Notes under the pieces: model-generated | Told to the model about the DNA's origin: nothing | Databases searched by the model: none | Seen by the model: only the letters and a program-made list of their open reading frames with translations | In this document: one piece after another, positions 59,901 to 64,000 of the stretch | How positions within the stretch are numbered: the stretch's first letter is position 1 | How the letters are laid out: the number at the start of each line of letters is the position of its first letter | Source of the DNA: Eublepharis macularius | Taxonomy: Eukaryota; Chordata; Lepidosauria; Squamata; Eublepharidae | Reading direction: 5' to 3' | NCBI RefSeq assembly: GCF_028583425.1 | Contig: NC_072807.1 | Location: 30,509,001 to 30,573,000, forward strand | DNA: 64,000 nt | Position numbers and translations under genes: made by a program

Positions 59901-62900
59901 CGCCTCAGGCCTTTGCTCACCATCTTTATTCATCCCAGCTTGGAGGCATTTCTTCAGCCGGCAGGCTTGACATTGGTTCCTATGCGCTTTGTCCACGGGG
60001 CACATCCCTGTGCCTGCCTGGCACCTGTCAAGGGAACAGTATCCTTGGATTGCTTTCCAGAGAAGGCACCTGCCAGCAAGGCCCCAAGGCCCCTTCAGCT
60101 TCCCAAGGTAGGCAGGGCAGAGTTTCCTTTGAACACAGTCCTTGTAATAAATTCCTTTGCTAGGACCAACCCAATGACACACAACAGTGTGCAAGCCCTC
60201 CAATTCCCCAGAACTCTTCATCAGGCCAGATGTAACAAACATTAAAAAGAGGTGGGAGGGAGCAGATTTTAAGCAAAATTTTAGGCCATGGTGTTAAAAG
60301 AGGACCTTCCTAATGCCAGTGGATGGTGGGTTGCTGATAGGCAAAGAATCAAGATGTTTCCTTTGCAAATCAAATCAGCATTTCACTCCCCACTATCATC
60401 ACCCCATTAAATGCATCCTGGGTGCAAAAAGGAAAATAGAACAGAGCACAGCAGGCTGAGGGTGCAGAAGACCTTCAGATGAGGGCAGTGTAGGTAAATA
60501 ATAATAAATAATAATAACTGTGCTTTTATACTGTTCTTCTAGACAGATTACTGCCCCACCCAGAGCGATGAACAAGTTAGTGTTATTATTATCCCCACAA
60601 CACAGCTGGGGAGCTGGGGCTGAGAGGAGTGGCTTAGCCAAGGCCACCTACTGAGCTCATAGCAGCAGTGGGATTCGAACGAGCAAAGTGTTGATTCGCA
60701 GCCAAACCACTTAACCAGTGTGCTACAAAGGTATCTGCCTATCATATTCTCCATCCCTCTTCCTGCAAGGAGCTCAGGTCTCCCCTCTGCTTAGAGTTGC
60801 CAACCTGCAGGTGGAGCCAGTGAAAATCCCCCAGATTTCCAACTCCAGCCTACAGAGATCAGTTCCCCTGGGGAAAATGGCTGCTTAGGAGGGTCGACTC
60901 TATGGCATTATACTTCTCTGAGGTCCCGCACGTTCCCAAACCCTGCCCTCCCCAGACTCCACCCCTAAATCTGCAGGAATTTACCAGTCCAGAGTTGGCA
61001 ACTGTACCTCTGCTCCACGTCATCTTGACAACAACCTTGCAAGGTAAAGTACGCTTAGAGTGATGGGCCCGAGGTCACCCAATGACTTTCCTGGCTGAGT
61101 GAACACTGGAACCCATATCTGGTGTAGTCGTTAAGTGAAGACTGCAATCCAGAGAGCCAGTTTGGTGTAGTGGTTAAGAGCGCAGGACTCTAATCTGGAG
61201 AACCAAGTTTGATTCCCCATTCCTTTACTTGTAGCCAGCTGGGATAATGATAACATACTTTGTAAATCACTCTGGGTGTTAAGTCATCCTGAAGAGGGGT
61301 ATATAAATCAAATGTTATCATCATCATCATTATTATTTCTTCTCCGATCCTTGTGTGGCACTCCATCCCTCCAGTTCTGGAGAAGCGAATATCGCAGTCC
61401 CCCCGTTCCTTCTTACCTGTAGATGAGCTTCCTGCGTACACTGCGCTTGAAGAATCCGCTGCAGCCGTTGCACGCGTAGATGCCGTAGTGTTTCCCACTG
61501 CTGGTGTCCCCACACACTTTGCACAGCAACACGGGGGTCCCAGCTTTGCCAGGGGCTGGACTAAGCCCTGTGGGGAGCAAATGAGGTGGGTCATGGGGCC
61601 ATACGAAGATGGAGCTCTTGGAAGCAATCTCTGGGAAATGGAGATTTTTGCACGCAAAGGGCAGGAGAGTCTTCAGAGCCAGGTTTGATCCCCCACTCCT
61701 CCGCGTGAAGCCAGCTGGGTGACCTTGGATCAGTCACAGCTTCTCAGAGCTCTCTCAGCCCCACCTACTTCACAGGGTGATTATTGTTGTGGGGATAATA
61801 ATGGCATACTTTGTAAACCGCTCTGAGTGGGTATTAAGTTGTTCTGAAGAGAAGTATATAAATCGAATGTTGTTATTATTTATGTTGTTACTTTAGAATT
61901 CCAGCTCATGGGGTAAACTGGACGGCCCCAAATTTTGGCTGTCTTTTTGCATTCAAAGTATACATTAAGTGGGGGGGGAGGTGTATAGGGACACTAAGTC
62001 CAAAATCTAAAAGGACCTAACTGCATTACTGGCCTGCTCGTTGAAACATTAATTTATTTACTTCATTTACCCCCAGCCTTTTTCTCCACTGGGGATCCAA
62101 AGCAGCTTGCATCATTCTCCTCTCTTACAGTTTATTCTCAACAACCCTGTGAGGTAGGCTAGGCTGAGAGTGTGTGACTGACCCAAAGTCTCACAGTGAG
62201 CTTCCATGGCAGAGTGAGGATTCCAACCGGGCTCTCCCAGATCCTAGAGTGATTCTCTAATCACTATACCATATTGGATCTCAAGCTCTTCTTGAGATGA
62301 GGCTTTGTCTTCCAGGGCTCCACATCTGGAATTCTTGCTGGCCCTTAATATGACCTGATGTCAAACAAGCCTTTTCCAAAGGTGCACCAAACAGGCTCCA
62401 TTTTCTTTTGCACATTGGGGTTAACATATGGATTTGTCTTATGAGAAACATCTGGAATTTGCAAATAGTTGATTTGTAGACAAATCCACCTCTATATCAT
62501 TCCTAGATCAACTGTCCATTTAAACCTGCTGAACCTGAAATAACTGAATGGAGACAAACAGAAGCCCACGCTGTCCCCTCTGACAACAGCAAAGTGACTT
62601 TTGAGGCTTAAATGGACCTCTGAGGCAGATCCCAGCATGTTTGGGTAGCATCTTTTGTGAGCATTTTAAATAGCATCTTTAATATGAATTTTAAGCTGCT
62701 TTGTCCAATTGTTCAGCACTAGCAGTTATGGGGAAACCTCAGCGTGAGCCACTGTGATGGACTTTGCTAGCTGGGCTCTTGGGTGACTCTTTCCATATCT
62801 TGTTAAGACCCAAAGCCGGGCCAAGATGCCTGTGCCACTCTGCTTGGGGGACAACGGGCAGAACGGCATCTTCCGCTATCTCTGGCACTGCACATCATCC

Positions 62901-63059
62901 AGCAAGCAGATCTGTAGCAGCCCCCAACTCTTTGGGGACCTGTTATTCTGGCCGACTGCAACGGGAGAGTGGCAGGCAGGAAAGAAGGGAGCCTGGTCCG
63001 GAGTGCCACTTACCTGACTGACTGTGGCTCCTCACAGATTCGGCAGGGGAGGCTGTCAT
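53853..63059 (-). CDS. NR2E3: NR2E3, photoreceptor-specific nuclear receptor (8 exons, 408 aa)
   Basis: NR2E3 is an orphan nuclear receptor of retinal photoreceptors. With NRL and CRX it promotes rod genes and represses cone genes. Eight exons on the - strand join in phase (46+151+104+267+179+241+106+133 nt = 1,227 nt), giving 408 residues against 410 in human. Order: short N-terminus about 1-30; DNA-binding domain about 30-100 with P-box [11 protein letters not shown]; hinge; ligand-binding domain from about 190; and the end LLCDMFKN. All eight zinc-binding cysteines of the DNA-binding domain are visible. Near-identity to mammalian NR2E3 in blocks such as [18 protein letters not shown] and [10 protein letters not shown] fixes the identity. 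It lies tail to tail with MYO9A, as in human. Confidence 0.96.
54130..54265 (-). repeat. tRNA-derived SINE fragment (reverse)
   Basis: 'TCCTCACAGCAGCCCTGTAA' and 'GGTAGGCTAGGCTCAAGATC' resemble the central body of the SINE at 62.06 kb. It lies in the last NR2E3 intron. Confidence 0.6.
54790..54895 (-). CDS. NR2E3: NR2E3 exon 7 (LBD)
   Basis: The exon follows TTGGCAG, completes G|AA and reads [19 protein letters not shown] then [17 protein letters not shown]. It ends AG| before GTACCT. It corresponds to the 'GLxDPxxVexLQdqxq' helix of the NR2 subfamily. Confidence 0.97.
54896..56030. other. NR2E3 intron 6
   Basis: Unique-looking DNA with no named repeat. A short - strand reading [12 protein letters not shown] near 55,156 mimics the NR2E3 last exon but has no matching context. 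Confidence 0.5.
56031..56271 (-). CDS. NR2E3: NR2E3 exon 6 (LBD)
   Basis: The exon follows GTGGCAG and encodes [20 protein letters not shown], a divergent loop, then [20 protein letters not shown] and KP. It ends in phase 1 before GTAAGG. It completes the LBD signature begun in exon 5. Confidence 0.97.
56735..56945 (-). repeat. tRNA-derived SINE (reverse)
   Basis: 'CAGTGAGGACCCAAAGTCAC', 'TTTATCCTCACAACCTTGTG', 'CATTCCATGGCAGAGCAAGG', 'CACTTTAACCACTACACCAA'. The last phrase is the reverse of box A 'TGGTGTAGTGGTTAAAG'. Confidence 0.85.
57194..57372 (-). CDS. NR2E3: NR2E3 exon 5 (LBD)
   Basis: The exon follows CAGCAG, completes G|AG and reads [19 protein letters not shown], a variable stretch, then [20 protein letters not shown] and SNLPFRDQ. 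It ends in phase 0 before GTGAGG. '[21 protein letters not shown]' is the nuclear-receptor LBD signature. Confidence 0.97.
57700..57970. mobile_element. Long palindromic foldback element (third family)
   Basis: The left arm TTTAGTTGTAGTAGATTTTC...GGGCTGTGTGGCCGTGG...CTTCAGAGGTGTAGCACTG is followed by a roughly 30-bp centre. The right arm then mirrors it (CAGTGCTACACCTCTGAAGATGCC...CCACGGCCACACAGCCC...GAAAATCTACAACAACTAA). Arms are about 105 bp and nearly identical. It lies in NR2E3 intron 4. Confidence 0.9.
57985..58120 (-). repeat. 5S rRNA-derived SINE, partial (reverse)
   Basis: 'CCTTGGTGGTCTCCCAGCCA', 'AGTACTAACCAGGACCAACC', 'CTGCTCAGCTTCCGAGGTCT' and 'GATAAGATTAGG'. It abuts the foldback element at 57.7 kb. 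Confidence 0.85.
58317..58583 (-). CDS. NR2E3: NR2E3 exon 4 (hinge and start of LBD)
   Basis: The exon follows TCCCAG and reads [19 protein letters not shown], then a Pro/Ala-rich variable hinge, then [20 protein letters not shown]. It ends in phase 1 before GTAGGC. A second AG eight bases downstream (CTGTACAG) would put the frame into an immediate TGA, so the upstream acceptor is correct. Confidence 0.95.
58720..58802 (-). repeat. tRNA-derived SINE head (reverse)
   Basis: Read on the - strand: GGGCTCAACAGCAGAGCATC...GGTCCCAGGTTCAATCCCCA, with box A-like and box B-like motifs, followed by 'GAATCTCCAGTTAAAAACAT'. Same family as 25.87 kb. Confidence 0.75.
59025..59585. mobile_element. Nested foldback elements (outer family as at 11.4 kb)
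   Basis: The outer left piece 'TTTTGAGAGTCAAAGCTCCC' (about 59,033) pairs with the outer right piece 'GAAGCTTTGATTCTCAAAAG' (about 59,470) and ends 'GGCTACCCACCTGAAACTAT'. An independent inner palindrome (59,156-59,308) sits between them. The outer arm is truncated on the left. Confidence 0.7.
59156..59308. mobile_element. Inner palindromic element, about 68-bp arms
   Basis: The left arm AGCAAGAGTCCAGTAGCACC...GGTAGGGTATGAGCTTTTG...GTCACAG and the right arm CTGTGACTCAAAAAAGCTCA...ACCCTACCACAAATG...TGGACTCTTGCT mirror each other around a 16-bp centre. Intact overall. Confidence 0.88.
59667..59880. mobile_element. MITE-like element with GTTGCCAAC termini (copy 2)
   Basis: It begins GGTTGCCAACCTCC and ends GAGTTGGCAACCCTA, so the ends are inverted copies of GTTGCCAAC. 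The body (TCAGTTCCCCTGAAGAAAAT, AGGAATTTCCCAACCC) matches copies at 38.2 and 60.8 kb. It lies about 40 bp from the 59921 exon edge. Confidence 0.88.
59921..60024 (-). CDS. NR2E3: NR2E3 exon 3 (second zinc finger)
   Basis: The exon follows TTGACAG, completes AG|G and reads [20 protein letters not shown] then [14 protein letters not shown]. It ends in phase 1 before GTGAGC. The second module's four cysteines and the [10 protein letters not shown] extension are present. Confidence 0.97.
60515..60730 (-). repeat. tRNA-derived SINE (reverse)
   Basis: 'TTAGTGTTATTATTATCCCC', 'GGCTTAGCCAAGGCCACCTA', 'GCAGTGGGATTCGAACGAGC' and 'AAACCACTTAACCAGTGTGC'. It contains the reversed box B (GGATTCGAAC) and box A. 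Confidence 0.8.
60795..61008. mobile_element. MITE-like element with GTTGCCAAC termini (copy 3)
   Basis: It begins AGAGTTGCCAACCTGCAGGT and ends CAGAGTTGGCAACTG, with the body 'TCAGTTCCCCTGGGGAAAAT' and 'GGCTGCTTAGGAGGG'. All three copies share the inner order. Confidence 0.88.
61145..61340 (+). repeat. tRNA-derived SINE (forward)
   Basis: 'AGTTTGGTGTAGTGGTTAAG' (box A) and 'CCAAGTTTGATTCCCCATTC' (box B). The body ends 'AAGAGGGGTATATAAATCAA' and an (ATC)n tail. It ends about 75 bp from the NR2E3 zinc-finger exon. Confidence 0.88.
61417..61567 (-). CDS. NR2E3: NR2E3 exon 2 (first zinc finger)
   Basis: The exon follows CCCACAG and encodes [20 protein letters not shown], then [19 protein letters not shown] and [11 protein letters not shown]. 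It ends AG| before GTAAGA. The first zinc module (four Cys) and the NR2E-type P-box CNGCSG are intact. Confidence 0.97.
61680..61890 (+). repeat. tRNA-derived SINE body (forward, head truncated)
   Basis: 'GTTTGATCCCCCACTCCTCC', 'TGGGTGACCTTGGATCAGTC', 'GGGATAATAATGGCATACTT' and 'AAGTATATAAATCGAATGTT'. A longer body version than the copy at 61.15 kb; together they flank the zinc-finger exon. Confidence 0.85.
62050..62280 (-). repeat. tRNA-derived SINE (reverse)
   Basis: 'CTTTTTCTCCACTGGGGATC', 'AACAACCCTGTGAGGTAGGC', 'AGCTTCCATGGCAGAGTGAG' and 'CTCCCAGATCCTAGAGTGAT'. The third SINE in 1.1 kb of NR2E3 intron 1. Confidence 0.85.
63014..63059 (-). CDS. NR2E3: NR2E3 exon 1 coding part
   Basis: ATG at 63059-63057 starts [15 protein letters not shown], followed by donor G|GTAAGT. 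The phase 1 end fits the two leading bases of exon 2. The start was chosen because it is the only ATG that joins the zinc-finger exon in frame through a good donor and gives a human-like length. The N-terminus is poorly conserved in this family, so this call is weaker than the others. Confidence 0.75.
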
Positions 63060-63932
63060 GCTGGACAAAGGACCCTGGAAGCAGGTGGCCTTGGCTCTCT
63101 GGGATTTACAGCGGCTCCTTAGCTTCAGCCTCCTCTTCAGACGGAGTGGCAAGGAAGTGCCCAGACTGTGGCTGGCCTTTGGACAAGGTCCTGGATTTCC
63201 TGAAATCCAGGCCTCTCATGGGCAAAACGTCCTGCCCTCAGCCCCTCAGCTGCCCCTGAGACCACGGAGCACCGTGCTCTCCCTGAGGGTCTCTGACAAG
63301 ATGTGTACCCCGTGAGGCTATCAAGGCTCTTGCAGTGCAGCAGGGAAGATTAGCCCTCACCGCTGTGTAAGCAGATGCCTCTCTGTCATCCTCTTTAATC
63401 TTTAGCCTCTCCGCAAAGGTGGAACCGCCAGCCACGTGACGATGAAGGACCGACAAGGTGCCGAGTCCTGGACAGTGCCAGAATGTGTAACCCAAATCCC
63501 GCTGACACCAAATCTGTCTGCACCCTCCAGGTCACGGCTGCTTAACAAAACGGCCTCCATCGCCCTCTGCTTTCTGACTGGGCTCATTTGTTCAGCCATT
63601 GGCTGAGATGCCGGAGATGAAGGCTGGCCGGTGTTCTCTAGACATCCGATCTCCCTCAGCCTTGAACCCTGATGCCCCGTTAACTTTTCCTTGCATCCTG
63701 AGACTTAATCCCAAACGTTTTGGGAAGGGGAGAGAGCTGGCAGCTGCTTATCAGACCTGAATATTTCATGGGGGCGCATTTTCAGACCAGCTCCACAAGG
63801 AAGGCTTGTATTATTGATGAAGGGAAAGGAGGTGCTCAAAGAGCAGCATTGAGGAAATCTCAGGGCCTTGAGGTTGCTCTCCTGAACTTTTAGTGGGCTT
63901 GCAATACTTCTGGAATTGGGCCAAGTTATTAC
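63060..63932 (-). promoter_or_regulatory. Region upstream of NR2E3 start (5' UTR/promoter candidate)
   Basis: No other gene is seen here. The sequence includes a consensus CRX/OTX-type core TTAATCCC at 63705-63712 and weaker TAATC-like cores near 63,345 and 63,390. NR2E3 is known to be expressed in photoreceptors under CRX and NRL, so such sites are plausible. The motif is short and may be chance; the transcription start is not visible. Confidence 0.35.
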
Positions 63933-64000
63933 GGTGGCTTAGGGCCAAGCTACAAGTGACAAATGACACTTGAACGGCAAGTGTATTCCTCCCTGTTCAC
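63933..64000. repeat. Possible foldback element, cut by window end
   Basis: 'GGCCAAGCTACAAGTGACAA' then 'ATGACACTTGAACGGCAAGT' resembles the outer ends of the 23.1-kb element only loosely. The family assignment needs the rest of the element. Confidence 0.4.

Noticed and set aside
1-64000. CRISPR arrays, operons, prophage or insertion sequences
   Set aside because: The window is intron-rich vertebrate DNA; no spaced direct-repeat arrays or prokaryotic gene organisation are present.

Overview
The window is vertebrate nuclear DNA, most likely from a squamate reptile and possibly a gecko. It has GT-AG introns, two multi-exon genes with clear amniote orthologues, and many reptile-style repeats: 5S rRNA-derived and tRNA-derived SINEs, L2-like LINE 3' ends, and foldback or hAT-type miniature DNA transposons. 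Nothing in it is prokaryotic. The species assignment is inferred from the repeats and from memory of gene order; no search was run.

Two protein genes explain almost all convincing coding sequence, and they face each other tail to tail. MYO9A (unconventional myosin IXa) runs on the + strand from before the left edge to a stop at 47997. I can place 29 coding exons whose splice phases join without a break. They give 1,899 codons: the C-terminal part of the motor, six IQ motifs, a very large central exon with a coiled coil, a C1 zinc finger, a RhoGAP domain and a serine-rich tail. The N-terminal portion, about 650 residues if the human length applies, lies outside the window. NR2E3 (photoreceptor-specific nuclear receptor) runs on the - strand from an ATG at 63059 to a stop at 53853. 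Its eight exons also join in phase and give 408 residues. The likely 3' ends of the two genes lie about 1 kb apart, near 52.0 and 53.0 kb. This matches the human MYO9A/NR2E3 neighbourhood on chromosome 15 as I know it.

Layout: 1-3081 is a MYO9A intron holding two unexplained coding-like stretches on opposite strands. 3082-8776 carries the motor C-terminus, 9376-10981 the IQ neck, 11797-13437 the giant exon and 15196-31425 the linker exons, which include an 8.1-kb intron with a possible conserved-element cluster. 33558-35011 carries the C1 finger, 37063-41728 RhoGAP, and 42876-47997 an in-frame 54-nt putative cassette exon plus the tail. 47998 to about 52025 is a probable long 3' UTR. 53853-63059 is NR2E3, with introns full of SINEs and nested foldback elements. 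63060-64000 is its upstream region.

I found no dramatic new biological system. The observations most worth a second look are the two orphan coding-like stretches in the first intron, the nested palindromic elements inside NR2E3, the hAT-type miniature element with an exact 8-bp target duplication, and the possible enhancer cluster in the large MYO9A intron.
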